A stretch of 64,000 nucleotides of DNA. It comes from Bacteroidota bacterium (GTDB lineage: Bacteria > Bacteroidota > Ignavibacteria > Kryptoniales > JAKASW01). Under the pieces are notes generated by a model. That model did not search any database, was not told the DNA's origin, and saw nothing but the letters and a program-made list of their open reading frames with translations. The stretch covers positions 1 to 64,000 of the forward strand of contig JAKAGT010000002.1 in assembly GCA_021825585.1 (NCBI GenBank). Reading direction: 5' to 3'. This document shows positions 47,003-56,099 of the stretch, one piece after another; position 1 is the stretch's first letter; each line of letters starts with the position of its first letter. The translations under genes and the position numbers were made by a program.

Positions 47003-48673
47003 TCAAAATATCCTGGTGCTTAATCCTACCGAAAGCGTAAGCGGAAACTCCTGATATCCCTGCCAGATGAAATATTTCTGATTCAGAAGATTGTTCCCGT
47101 CAACGAAGAACATAAGTGGGAGAGTTACTATTTTCGTGTGATACGATAAGCGGAAGTTGAGCAAGCTTACCGGGGCAAGTTTGGTCGCCAGCGAAGGATC
47201 CGAATAACGTGACGAAAGGAAGAGGAACCAACCCTTCGCTTCGATATTGGAAGTGAGATCGTAACTGGCGCTCAGATTAAGATCCAATGGTGCAAGATTC
47301 GGTATCGAAGTCAGAAGATCGGTCTGGCCTCTCTGAAGCCGCAGGGTGGCGTCGGAGTGGAAATTTTCCGTCCTGTACGACGCAGTGATCGAGGCCGAGA
47401 AAATCGAAGCCCTTTCGGCATAAAAAAGCTGACTGTTATTCAAAGGGTACGAGACAAACACCGGGTAGAACTTAGAAGCCTCAAAACCGAACTCGGGGAT
47501 AATCGTGAGTGAGATCAACACTCCGATCCGTCCGCCGATGACGATGTCCGCATAGTTCTGTGTATTCCTGAGAATAATTGGTGCTCCCAGGAACCGATCC
47601 GTCGAAATAAGACCGGAAAGCTCCGCTTGGCGAATGTCGCCCGAAAACCTGCCGAAAAGCGAGAAGACTCCCGTGACTCTATAATCCACCGATAGTTTAG
47701 GATACAGCTTCGCAATTCCGCTGGACGAATCGTCTCTGTACTGGTAGTATGTCACTCCCAGCGAATATTTGAACGGACCGGCCCCGTTACTGTAAGCCGC
47801 CCCTACCGACAAATCATACAATGACCTGTCCAGGGCTGTGGCGGGCGCGGGGAGAATGTTTATCGTGTTATTCGGCTGCTGGGTGTGGGTCCCGAACCGG
47901 AAGTTCCCGTCCAGGCCGACGCTTCCAGATCCGAGGAAAAATCTCGCCGCCGCGCCCAGCCTTAGCAGGGACTGCACACTGTTCCATAAGTCGTCTACGG
48001 AGAACCTGTTGAGACCGAGCCGAACGGCAAATGGGACATCACCGAACTCCATGTCGGAAACAAGTCTCACTGCAGCGTCGTCTGTCCTGCGCAGAGAGGG
48101 AGGTGCAGGCAATTGGCCGTAAAGGAAATAACTCGAGCGAGAGTAGCCCAGATCGAGATAATTGGTGGCTTTAAAGGGGCCATCGACGCCGTAGGTTCTT
48201 GAGGCTCCTCCGCGTATTGAGAAGTTCCGGCTGATAGTATTGGCAATGAAACCGGAAGTATAGTCGCCTGCAAGACTGCCGTCTATGAGGTAGCCACCGA
48301 CATTTCCGCTGCCGGAAAGGAGGTAATCAGTGGTCATGAAGTGTCCGATCGATGCCCGGGCGAAGAGGCCCGGCGATTCGTTCCCCATATCTCTTTCCTG
48401 ATTGCTCAGAGATTTGTCGGCAGGCAACTTCATTCCAATGTCAGAGATTGTTTTTCCCTGAAAGTACGATGAATCGATTTCCACGGAAGGCTTGGCAGCC
48501 ATGGGAAGCTCGATCTGAGCTCTTCCTGTGACCACAAATTCCGGCACGTTCACTTTGGGGAGCGTTGTGTCAGGATTGAAACTTGTCACCGGAGGCGAGA
48601 TCACGTTCTGTGCTTCCACATTGAAAGCGAAAGCCGAAATGGTCAGAAGAAAAATTGCTGCTTTGATTTTCAC
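47003..48673 (-). CDS. outer-membrane beta-barrel protein with TonB-box-like N-terminus
   Basis: 556 aa with a signal peptide (ending FNVEA) and, at about 43-55, VNVPEFVVTGRAQIELP, which resembles a TonB box. The rest is barrel-like with alternating strands and ends QEFPLTLSVGLSTRIF, a terminal aromatic typical of outer-membrane proteins. No plug domain is evident and it is shorter than a typical TonB-dependent receptor. Its ATG overlaps the cytochrome stop (ATGA). Ligand unknown. Confidence 0.75.
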   Translation of the reverse strand: MKIKAAIFLLTISAFAFNVEAQNVISPPVTSFNPDTTLPKVNVPEFVVTGRAQIELPMAAKPSVEIDSSYFQGKTISDIGMKLPADKSLSNQERDMGNESPGLFARASIGHFMTTDYLLSGSGNVGGYLIDGSLAGDYTSGFIANTISRNFSIRGGASRTYGVDGPFKATNYLDLGYSRSSYFLYGQLPAPPSLRRTDDAAVRLVSDMEFGDVPFAVRLGLNRFSVDDLWNSVQSLLRLGAAARFFLGSGSVGLDGNFRFGTHTQQPNNTINILPAPATALDRSLYDLSVGAAYSNGAGPFKYSLGVTYYQYRDDSSSGIAKLYPKLSVDYRVTGVFSLFGRFSGDIRQAELSGLISTDRFLGAPIILRNTQNYADIVIGGRIGVLISLTIIPEFGFEASKFYPVFVSYPLNNSQLFYAERASIFSASITASYRTENFHSDATLRLQRGQTDLLTSIPNLAPLDLNLSASYDLTSNIEAKGWFLFLSSRYSDPSLATKLAPVSLLNFRLSYHTKIVTLPLMFFVDGNNLLNQKYFIWQGYQEFPLTLSVGLSTRIF

Positions 48674-49104
48674 TTAGTCAACACCAACTTCGGAATGCTG
48701 CTGCCCCTGTGGCAGGTATAACAGGTTACCTTTTCCCAATTCGGCTGGTCAATGTAGCGAGTATCTATGTTAGCAACCATCTTGATCATCATTCGCGCCA
48801 TTTGCTTGGTCGGCTTCTCGTCACTCGCGAAGTCGTTGATATTGTGGCAGAACGTGCATTGCACGCCGAGAGCCTCCGTGAACCCGCGCATCACGTCCAG
48901 GAGCTGCGCACGGGAATGAATACCGTGAAGGACCTTGAGGTTCTCTCCGTAAGTATTCGCGGTATCCGGGCTCAGAATCTGTTCGGTTACGAACCCGGCA
49001 TAGACCGGCTTGGTATCGGGCGGGCTGTATACATCGGATGAAATTATCAGCGCGAGTACGATTATAGTTATCAGGACGCCATAAAAGATCGCTGTCTTAT
49101 TCAT
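48670..49104 (-). CDS. dihaem c-type cytochrome (reaction-centre cytochrome family)
   Basis: 144 aa with an N-terminal membrane anchor (about 7-24) and two CxxCH haem sites, C83TFCH87 and C128YTCH132. The segment LKVLHGIHSRAQLLDVM and FASDEKPTKQMARMMIKMV match the photosynthetic reaction centre cytochrome C subunit family, seen here in a non-photosynthetic context. It should be a small anchored electron carrier in the periplasm. It lies 12 bp after the TPR gene and overlaps the barrel gene. Confidence 0.88.
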   Translation of the reverse strand: MNKTAIFYGVLITIIVLALIISSDVYSPPDTKPVYAGFVTEQILSPDTANTYGENLKVLHGIHSRAQLLDVMRGFTEALGVQCTFCHNINDFASDEKPTKQMARMMIKMVANIDTRYIDQPNWEKVTCYTCHRGSSIPKLVLTK

Positions 49105-49116
49105 ATAAATTCTTCC

Positions 49117-52100
49117 TTAACGGGACTCTAGTTTCGCGAGCTGCCTGCGGGCCTGTCTCGCGTACGTATCGTCACCTCTCCCTCTTATGAACTCTTCGAG
49201 CAAAGATTTGGCGTCACGTAAATTGCCGGACCTGGTAAGACAATTTGCAAGCTTGAGCTGTGACTCCGCCACTACGTCGTTGAAACTGGCAAAGACATAT
49301 TTTACCCTCAGGAAGGCGAGGACTGCGTTCGAACTGTCTCCTGAAGCGCAGTAGTACTCAGCGACGTGCAGCTGTGCCTGGGCTCCGATCAAGTCGTCGC
49401 GGGTTTTGGCCACAGAGTTTGCGAGCGAAATTGCATCCTGTGTGCGTCCCTTATCGAAGTATATCTCACTCAATAAAACTTTTGCTTCTGCCTTCTGGCC
49501 GTCGTTGAGCGAATCGGTCTGCGAAAGGGCGGCCTTCGAAAGATAGGATTCGGCCCGAAGCGTATCGCCTTCCTGCAAGTAAAGCCTTCCCAAACCGACC
49601 TGTGCGGCGGTAGTGTAATCATCTCCTGCGGAAGCCGCTTGCGCAAAGAGCTTCTCGGCCTCTCCATATTCACGTCTCGACTGGTAGATCTCAGCAAGCT
49701 TAACCATACCCGCCGTCGTGTATTCGTCGGGCGGCTTCTTGTTTATCAGGTCTGAAAGAACGCCGATCGCAGATTTCTCCCTGTGGAGCGTAATCTCAAC
49801 CAGCGCGAGGTTGTAGTATGCTCTTCCGGACATGGAGCTGTTCGGGAACTTCACAATGAACTCTTTGAGATATCGCTCCGCATCGGAGTAGCGCTTTTGG
49901 TTGAGAGCATATTCGATTTTCTTGTAATATATCCGGTCGACGTGCGGGAGATTGGGATGACTGCGCACGAATGAATCGATTACCTTTTCGGCCTCCGTCG
50001 TCCTTCCGAGAAGCGTGAGACAATATTGCATGCCTACAAGCGCATTGTCGACATAGCTGCTGGTGGGATGTTTCTCGAGGAGCTCCCGGTAGCTTGCCAG
50101 AGCCTGCTGATACTGCCCGAGGTTATAATATGCGTCGCCTTTGCTGTATAACGCCCTTGCCGCTATCGAGCTGCCCGGAAAATCAGCGACCACCTTGTCG
50201 AAATCGGTAATCGATTGGGCATATTCCTTTTCGGAGAAATGGACCCACCCTATCGCGTATTGTGCTTCCGGTGCGATTGACGTGTTGGTGTATCTGCTCA
50301 ACACGTAATTGAACGATGTCAGTGCGGAATCGTTCTGACCAAGTTTGAAATGGGTCTGGCCGAGCTGATACCAGGCATAGGCTGAGGAAGTGTCGCTCTG
50401 GAATCTGGCGGCCGCATCGGTGTAGACTCCAAGCGCTCTCTGGTAGTCCTGGTAATAATAAAAACAGTCACCAAGTCTGAAATAAGCATCAGTCAGTAGT
50501 GGCGAGTCCGGATAAGTGTCTATGAATTTCTGAAAGGCCTGCGCCGCCTTGATAAATTCCCTTGAGAAGTATTGCGAGTATCCAATGCCAAGAAGTGCCG
50601 CCGAGGCATGATCGCCGGACGGGAATGAATGTAGGTATTTCTGATAAGCCGCCAGTGAAGACCGGTAATCTCCACCGCGATAGAAAGACTCTGCGCTCAT
50701 GAAAAGCGCCTCCGCCCTCTGATCATCCGTCGAAGCTACATCCAGCGTAGACGCGTACACATTAGCTGCGCCGAGGTAATCGCCTGCGGCATATAGGGCT
50801 GCCGCGTAGTCAAAATGAGCATCAACCAGATGCTTCCCGGTCAACCGGGAGATTGCGTTGAGGAAGTAGAGTTTCGCGTGATTGTAATCGCCTTCCGCAG
50901 CGGCTGACAATGCCGCATTCTTCATCGCTTCCGCGTATTGAGCCGGAACCTTTGACGCGAGCAGGAATGCTTCTTCGCTCTTCGTATAGGATTTGTTCTG
51001 GAAGTAGAGTTTTCCCGTCTCAAAATTGACGACGGCTAGTTTCTCGGGATTCCGGGTCGATTTCGCCAAATTGTTCACCTCTATTTCCGCAGAATCCGGA
51101 AAACCTGCAGCCTGGTACGCCCTTCCCGTTTCAATTCTTGAATCGAAATATACCGGGCTATCGGGACTCACTTCTCTCAACAGCTGTAATGCTCTCCCCG
51201 CTCCCTCTTTGCTTGCCAACAGAAGCTTAGAGAGAAGCACGCGCACTTCGGATGAATGGTCGCCGGTCGGAAATCTGTTCATGTAGTCCGAATATGCGGC
51301 TGTTGCGCTGTCGTTCATACCGAGCGCGCTATAAGCCTTCCCTTCGAAGTACAGCGCAGGTTCCATAACCTGGCCGCCTGTTGAGAGACTCATTGCCCGA
51401 CTCAGTTCTGCGACCGCCAAGCTGTCGTTTCCAAGAAAGAAGTCACATTCTCCCATCTTCTCAGTCGCATCGGCGCTCAGCTTAGAATCCGGATAGGACA
51501 CGATAAGATTCTCGAAACCCTTCTTGCTCTCGTCGAAGTTTCCGAGCTTTCCGTAAGACCAAGCAGCTCCGTACATCGAGTAGTCGGCAAAACCAGATTT
51601 GCCGTATCCCTGGTAACAGAGATCGAAATATTTTATGGCGTTGTTGTAGTCTTCCCTCGCCACGAACAATTCACCCAGCTTGTAAGCGGCTTCTCCCTTC
51701 ACATCGTTGTCGTCCGAATTTGAAAGCACGTTCTTCAACAGCTTCTCGGACTTACTCAACTGGTTAATCTGCAGATATATCTCTCCGGTTCGGAGTTCGG
51801 AACGCGTAAAGTAACTGGAGCCCGGGTATCTCTCCATCACTTTCTGGTAGTCGCCAAGCGCACTGTCGTACATCTTCTCCTGGAGAAGGCACTCTCCGGA
51901 TAAGAACAATATCTCATCAGTTCTCCTGGAACCCGGATAATTCTGCAGGAATTTCTTGAACTGGTCGTATGCCAGCTGGTACTGCGCGTCGCGGTACAAT
52001 CCGAGGGCAAATGTATAGTCCTGCTGCTCCGCCACGGTCCCTCCGGCAACCTGGGCGAGGGAGAATGATGGAACGGCAATTATCAGCAATACTAAAAACG

Positions 52101-52119
52101 TCGCAAGTCTTGTTTTCAT
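49117..52119 (-). CDS. large periplasmic tetratricopeptide-repeat protein
   Basis: 1000 aa with a signal peptide (about 1-22, ending SFSLA). Nearly all the rest is TPR-like repeats of 34-40 residues (for example YQLAYDQFKKFLQNYPGS, YKLGELFVAREDYNNAIKYF, YQRALGVYTDAAARF), probably more than 20 of them, of the YbgF/BamD-like kind. It is a scaffold rather than an enzyme. It heads the operon that continues with cytochrome, barrel, SPOR and TonB genes. Confidence 0.88.
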   Translation of the reverse strand: MKTRLATFLVLLIIAVPSFSLAQVAGGTVAEQQDYTFALGLYRDAQYQLAYDQFKKFLQNYPGSRRTDEILFLSGECLLQEKMYDSALGDYQKVMERYPGSSYFTRSELRTGEIYLQINQLSKSEKLLKNVLSNSDDNDVKGEAAYKLGELFVAREDYNNAIKYFDLCYQGYGKSGFADYSMYGAAWSYGKLGNFDESKKGFENLIVSYPDSKLSADATEKMGECDFFLGNDSLAVAELSRAMSLSTGGQVMEPALYFEGKAYSALGMNDSATAAYSDYMNRFPTGDHSSEVRVLLSKLLLASKEGAGRALQLLREVSPDSPVYFDSRIETGRAYQAAGFPDSAEIEVNNLAKSTRNPEKLAVVNFETGKLYFQNKSYTKSEEAFLLASKVPAQYAEAMKNAALSAAAEGDYNHAKLYFLNAISRLTGKHLVDAHFDYAAALYAAGDYLGAANVYASTLDVASTDDQRAEALFMSAESFYRGGDYRSSLAAYQKYLHSFPSGDHASAALLGIGYSQYFSREFIKAAQAFQKFIDTYPDSPLLTDAYFRLGDCFYYYQDYQRALGVYTDAAARFQSDTSSAYAWYQLGQTHFKLGQNDSALTSFNYVLSRYTNTSIAPEAQYAIGWVHFSEKEYAQSITDFDKVVADFPGSSIAARALYSKGDAYYNLGQYQQALASYRELLEKHPTSSYVDNALVGMQYCLTLLGRTTEAEKVIDSFVRSHPNLPHVDRIYYKKIEYALNQKRYSDAERYLKEFIVKFPNSSMSGRAYYNLALVEITLHREKSAIGVLSDLINKKPPDEYTTAGMVKLAEIYQSRREYGEAEKLFAQAASAGDDYTTAAQVGLGRLYLQEGDTLRAESYLSKAALSQTDSLNDGQKAEAKVLLSEIYFDKGRTQDAISLANSVAKTRDDLIGAQAQLHVAEYYCASGDSSNAVLAFLRVKYVFASFNDVVAESQLKLANCLTRSGNLRDAKSLLEEFIRGRGDDTYARQARRQLAKLESR

Positions 52120-52310
52120 TTTTAGGAATTTATAGTCTCATAGCAAGTTAATCAAGTTCACTTGCAAACTTACTTGAAGGACCGCCGGTTCATGCTGCCC
52201 GGTATACAATAATCCCTTGCGGCGTATTTCTTCCCGCCATGGCTGCCGGCACCGATTGCGGCCCGTTGACGGGGCCCCAGGATTGGACAAAGTTTGTTAT
52301 ATTATCAAGG

Positions 52311-54140
52311 ATGATTACCTACGACCAAAACCAGCTGCGCGACCTGTCTGTTTCTTCCACCAAAGAGTGGCTGCTGACCGACGGAGACGGCGGATTTGCG
52401 TGCAGCACGGTCTCTTTCATGAACACGAGAAGGCAGCATTCGCTCCTCACCGTATCGGCGAACACGCCGTTGAAGCGGTTGACGCTTCTGAATAAGGTAG
52501 ATGAGGAAGTAATCGTAGATAACAAATCATATTTTCTCGGCACGAATCATTATCCAGGTACGATCTTCCCTGACGGCTACAAGCATTTGAGCGGGTTTGC
52601 ATTCGACTACTTTCCCGAGGTGACTTTCGATCTTGACGGAAACCGCCTTACGAAGAAAGTCCTGATGCCAAAACGGTCTAGTTCACTCTTCATCCATTAT
52701 GAGAACAATTCAAAGAAGGCAATGACACTTCGCCTTCTGCCGCTGGTGAGCTTCCGATGGAAAGACGCGGTTAAAAAGGCGGGCGATGGATTTCTTGTCG
52801 ATGAACTTCCTGACGGCATTCGCATCATCGCGGATATGAACCTGCCCAAATTGTACCTGAAACTCTCGCAGATTTATAATACGAGCCCGGGGTCCTATTG
52901 GTATTACGGATTCATCTATGTGCATGACGCCGATAAGTACGCGGATGATCGTGAGGACCTTTACAATATGGGATACTGGGAAACGGAGCTGGATCCGGGT
53001 AAAGGACTGACTTTCGCCGCGTCGACACGCGACCTTGCGGAATTCGATTACGATGAAATAGAGGCGAAGAATATCGAAGCCATCGACAAGGTGAGGAAGG
53101 CAAGCGGCTTGCCGGCTAAGTACTATCATCTCGCCGACATCGCATCAAATCATATAGTGAGAAACAGGGCGATCAAGAGTTCAGCGATAATGAGCGGCTA
53201 TCCCTACGGAAGCATGGCTGTCAAGGAGACGCTCCTTTCGCTCGATGGAATCTCCAATGTCTCGGACAATCCGCGCTATGAAAATGCCCTGCTCTATGAT
53301 GTCGCTTCGAACGAAGTAAACGGTGCTTTCCCGTCGACCATAGATGAAACCACTTTGAATGTCTCGTATGATGACCCGAAGCTGCCGCTTTACTTTGCGG
53401 TTGCAGTGGCGAGGTGCGCCGAAAAAGAAAAGAGCATGGACTGCGCCAGGCGTTACATTCCGCTGCTCGAGAATGCTATTGATATTATCGGCGAGAATCG
53501 TCTTGGCGGAAAGAGGATCGGGAAATCAGGGTTAATCGATTTCTGCGCGGACATGGAAGAATCCGCCGCAAAGAGTGCGAAGAACGCGTTTGTGAATGCG
53601 CTTTGGTACAACCTTCTGAAGCTCGTCGAGCAGGCCAGGACAACAAACGGGTCATTCTCCGGCGATTCGGAGCGGACTGCTGAGTTGGAATCCGCCTATT
53701 TCGATGCCTTTTTCGACCGAAGCGGAGACTACCGGAGCGCTCGTGCCGAGGACGGCGTCACGCTTGAAATGGTCATGCCGCTCGTCGTGCCCTTCTTCCC
53801 CCTCTCGAAGGAGGAGCGTTCAACCGTGTGCAAGGCGCTTGTCCGCAGGTTCCTCGACACTTTTGGCGACGAACGTGCACACGAAATACCGGATCACAGC
53901 TGCAATTTAGCTGCGATCTACCTGACTGAATCGAGCAGCCAGTCGGATGGATGCGGGGAAGAACTCAAAAAGATGAAAGACTTAGTGGGTGGACTTCTGC
54001 GGCTTGATCGGATGAGCAACTGCGTAAGCGGATTGCCGAAATGCGGAAACGACCGGGCCGAGCGCCATCCGCAGGACATCTCTTCGGCCACCGTAGTCGG
54101 AGAGGCGATCCGCCTGATCAAGAAGATCAATCTCGAATGA
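52311..54140 (+). CDS. glycogen-debranching-enzyme-like protein (GH133 related, degenerate)
   Basis: 609 aa from the ATG at 52311; the ORF is open to 52239. The N-terminal ~280 residues match the GDE_N domain (EWLLTDGDGGFACSTVSFMNTR, YHGLL-like RRQHSLLTVS, GYKHLSGFAFDYFPEVTF). The C-terminal helical region aligns with the (alpha/alpha)6 amylo-1,6-glucosidase domain, but the expected GYPWF-x2-WGRD motif reads GYPYGSMAVKETLLSL and the YNTVDATLWF segment reads VSYDDPKLPLYFAV. It may be an inactive or repurposed relative. Stands alone on the plus strand. Confidence 0.75.
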   Translation: MITYDQNQLRDLSVSSTKEWLLTDGDGGFACSTVSFMNTRRQHSLLTVSANTPLKRLTLLNKVDEEVIVDNKSYFLGTNHYPGTIFPDGYKHLSGFAFDYFPEVTFDLDGNRLTKKVLMPKRSSSLFIHYENNSKKAMTLRLLPLVSFRWKDAVKKAGDGFLVDELPDGIRIIADMNLPKLYLKLSQIYNTSPGSYWYYGFIYVHDADKYADDREDLYNMGYWETELDPGKGLTFAASTRDLAEFDYDEIEAKNIEAIDKVRKASGLPAKYYHLADIASNHIVRNRAIKSSAIMSGYPYGSMAVKETLLSLDGISNVSDNPRYENALLYDVASNEVNGAFPSTIDETTLNVSYDDPKLPLYFAVAVARCAEKEKSMDCARRYIPLLENAIDIIGENRLGGKRIGKSGLIDFCADMEESAAKSAKNAFVNALWYNLLKLVEQARTTNGSFSGDSERTAELESAYFDAFFDRSGDYRSARAEDGVTLEMVMPLVVPFFPLSKEERSTVCKALVRRFLDTFGDERAHEIPDHSCNLAAIYLTESSSQSDGCGEELKKMKDLVGGLLRLDRMSNCVSGLPKCGNDRAERHPQDISSATVVGEAIRLIKKINLE

Positions 54141-54174
54141 TGGACGACCCAAACGGGTCCGCTTCGAAGGGAAA

Positions 54175-54195
54175 GCGCGGCGTTGGAAGCCGCGC
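54175..54195. terminator. stem-loop between convergent debranching-like and groES genes
   Basis: A 7-bp GC stem GCGCGGC / GCCGCGC with loop GTTGGAA sits in the 67-bp spacer between the two convergent stops. U-tracts are poor on both sides, so termination efficiency is uncertain. Confidence 0.5.
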
Positions 54196-54207
54196 GCTCA
54201 AAATATG

Positions 54208-54483
54208 TTAGTTCTTGAAAACTGCGAGAATGTCGCTTCGCTGGACGATGCGAAAATCACGACCGTCAAACTGGATCTCTTCCCCGCCGTATTTTGCGAA
54301 AAGGATTTTGTCGCCTACCTTCACCTTTGACTGCAGATCTTCATCGGTTCCCACTGCGACGACCAGACCTGTTCTCGGTTTTTCCTTTGCGGTATCCGGG
54401 ATAATCAGGCCGGAAGCCGTTTTCTCTTCTTTTTCTTCCTCAAACTCCACAAGCACTCTGTCATCTAATGGTTGAATATTCAT
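54208..54483 (-). CDS. groES: co-chaperonin GroES
   Basis: 91 aa; contains PLDDRVLVEFEEEKEEKTASG (mobile loop region) and GDKILFAKYGGEEIQFDGRDF. GGAGG lies four to five bases before the ATG. It caps GroEL. No groEL follows: the next gene downstream is convergent, so the pair is split in this genome. It ends the OsmC-glutaredoxin-GroES operon. Confidence 0.96.
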   Translation of the reverse strand: MNIQPLDDRVLVEFEEEKEEKTASGLIIPDTAKEKPRTGLVVAVGTDEDLQSKVKVGDKILFAKYGGEEIQFDGRDFRIVQRSDILAVFKN

Positions 54484-54496
54484 TTAACCTCCAGGA

Positions 54497-54748
54497 TTAT
54501 TCTTTTATTCCAAGTAATTGATTTATTTTTGGCCTGTCGAAACCGACGATCGGCCTGTTGTTTATCAGGATAACCGGCACACCGGTCTGTCCGGTTTTTC
54601 GGACCATGTCCTGCGCTGCGCTCTGGTCGCGCGCAACATCGATCTCGGTATACCGGACTCTCTTCTCGTTGAAGTACTGTTTGGCCGCCCTGCAGAAGCT
54701 GCATGTGGGGGTAGTGAAAATAACCACTTTAGGTTGCGGTGTAATCAT
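54497..54748 (-). CDS. glutaredoxin family protein
   Basis: 83 aa from the ATG at 54748 (MITPQPKVVIF), preferred over an upstream in-frame codon because GAGAG precedes it. The active site is TCSFC and the cis-Pro segment TGVPVILINNRPIVGFD. NrdH/Grx-like redox protein. Lies 10 bp after osmC and 13 bp before groES. Confidence 0.92.
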   Translation of the reverse strand: MITPQPKVVIFTTPTCSFCRAAKQYFNEKRVRYTEIDVARDQSAAQDMVRKTGQTGVPVILINNRPIVGFDRPKINQLLGIKE

Positions 54749-54758
54749 TTTTTCTCTC

Positions 54759-55214
54759 TCATGTACTGGACTTGACATTCAGGAAATCGTCCGGCGGCAG
54801 GATTACATATGAATTCGTTAGCTCCACTGAATTCTTAAGCATCGCGCTTACCGGACAGTATTTGTTTTGGGACAAATCGATCGCACGCTCAAGATCTGCC
54901 TTCGACAGATTCTCTCCATAGAAGACGTACTCGATGTGAATCTTCGTGTATACCTGGGGATGCTCCTCCGCGACTTGCGCCTTCAATTTGACCTCGAAGC
55001 CGTTGAGCCTGACCCTCTTCTTCTGAAGGATAGAAACGACATCGCTGCCGGTGCAGGCCCCGAGCGAAATCAATATGAGCTCCTTCGGCCTGATCGCGGC
55101 GCTGCTTCCACCGAATTGGGGTGGCCCGTCCACGTTCACCCAATGTCCGGACTCCGTCAACCCAACGAAGGTCATGCCCCTGACTTGTCTCACCAATGCT
55201 GATTTTTCCGCCAT
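54759..55214 (-). CDS. OsmC/YhfA family protein
   Basis: 151 aa from the ATG at 55214, supported by GGAG five bases upstream; an in-frame ATG lies at 55229. OsmC fold with KELILISLGACTGSDVVSIL, in which the peroxidatic Cys follows the GA turn, and a second Cys in NKYCPVSAML. These proteins reduce organic hydroperoxides or act as carrier-like enzymes in the YhfA branch. First gene of the redox/chaperonin operon. Confidence 0.9.
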   Translation of the reverse strand: MAEKSALVRQVRGMTFVGLTESGHWVNVDGPPQFGGSSAAIRPKELILISLGACTGSDVVSILQKKRVRLNGFEVKLKAQVAEEHPQVYTKIHIEYVFYGENLSKADLERAIDLSQNKYCPVSAMLKNSVELTNSYVILPPDDFLNVKSST

Positions 55215-55259
55215 GCTTACTCCATTCATTTCGTTTGATGCAAATTCAACAGGAAGGTT

Positions 55260-55475
55260 TCACGATTTTCTGATGTCTATGATTTGAATCGGGGTCCCCC
55301 AATCCTGAGTAGTAGGGCGATCCGTAAACCTGTAAGTGACTCTGATCCGGATACCGTCCTGCTGAAACTCGATGGGTAAATTCACCGGACATAGTCTGTC
55401 TCCGGATTCGGTTTTTATCCCGAAGAACGCGCCTATGCGGTTAATTTTCTTCTTCTTCACAAATTTATCGCACAC
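55260..55475 (-). CDS. small conserved-type protein of unknown function
   Basis: 71 aa from a GTG. The C-terminal half (CPVNLPIEFQQDGIRIRVTY then GTPIQIIDIRKS) follows a pattern I associate with short proteins and domains of the Bacteroidota group in which a NLPEEFK-x-DGLRV core precedes GTPIEIIDI, so I judge it real. No signal peptide; a basic KKKK run at 8-11. It lies just upstream of osmC on the same strand. Confidence 0.55.
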   Translation of the reverse strand: MCDKFVKKKKINRIGAFFGIKTESGDRLCPVNLPIEFQQDGIRIRVTYRFTDRPTTQDWGTPIQIIDIRKS

Positions 55476-55494
55476 ACGGCGACACCCAATCTGT

Positions 55495-55522
55495 TTGAAA
55501 TTTACTCACCACGTATTAATTT
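55495..55522 (+). promoter_or_regulatory. candidate promoter of tRNA-Arg gene
   Basis: TTGAAA (55495-55500), 16-base spacer, TAATTT (55517-55522), ending nine bases before the mature tRNA 5' end. Fits a sigma-70-like promoter with a very short leader, but the boxes are imperfect. Confidence 0.3.
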
Positions 55523-55531
55523 AATCACGCC

Positions 55532-55605
55532 GCGCCTGTAGCTCAATTGGATAGAGCATCAGACTACGGATCTGAGGGTTGGGGGTTCGAATCCCTCCAG
55601 GCGCA
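55532..55605 (+). tRNA. tRNA-Arg (anticodon ACG)
   Basis: 74 nt folding into a full cloverleaf: acceptor GCGCCTG / CAGGCGC, D stem GCTC / GAGC, anticodon stem TCAGA / TCTGA with loop CTACGGA (anticodon ACG), T stem GGGGG / CCCTC with one G-T pair and loop TTCGAAT, discriminator A. No encoded CCA. The ACG anticodon is normally deaminated to ICG to read CGU/CGC/CGA. Confidence 0.97.
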
Positions 55606-56099
55606 CAGATTCACACGTTTTCCGCGAACCCACCCGACTTAAACACGACTTAACCTGAGGAGTGTACCATGATATAAGCCGTGACCCGACTTAACTTATA
55701 ACCATAATTTCGGAGCCTTCTTAGTTCGATCGGCAGAATGTCCATTTCTTTAATCTGATCGTCCCTGCAATGATGTGCCTCCGACGTCACAGCTCTCCCG
55801 TTCCAGAAGTCCACAACACCCGCCCGGAAAAATCAAACAATTTCCCCCACACGCACGGTTAGGAAGCGACTCCACTCTCAAGGCTATACCCATTTCGCCC
55901 TGGTACTCCCGATCAACAGATCACGCCTCTACTACCCGGCGAACCCGGATTTGTTGTCTTTAGCCGTCTTGTTGGAATAGCCCATAGGCTGATCATTCTG
56001 GCACATGTGTGCCAACTTGTGAATCTGTTTCAGAAATCGTTTCAAATGACACTGCCAAGTGTTCTGTTTCCCGGTGAAGAGGCAATCAATGTTTCTCCT
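55606..56099. other. intergenic region after tRNA-Arg
   Basis: 494 bp without a supported gene. The octamer CGACTTAA occurs three times near the tRNA (55635, 55646, 55687), twice within the longer ACCCGACTTAA. No copy of the tRNA 3' end was found, so there is no sign of a tRNA-targeted integration site. The rest shows nothing recognisable. Confidence 0.5.

Noticed and set aside
46824-47006. 60-codon frame between the SPOR and barrel genes
   Set aside because: No similarity or start signal; it lies in what is best read as a leader region of about 180 bp.
55532-56099. Prophage or island attachment at tRNA-Arg
   Set aside because: No second copy of the tRNA 3' end and no integrase gene in the window.
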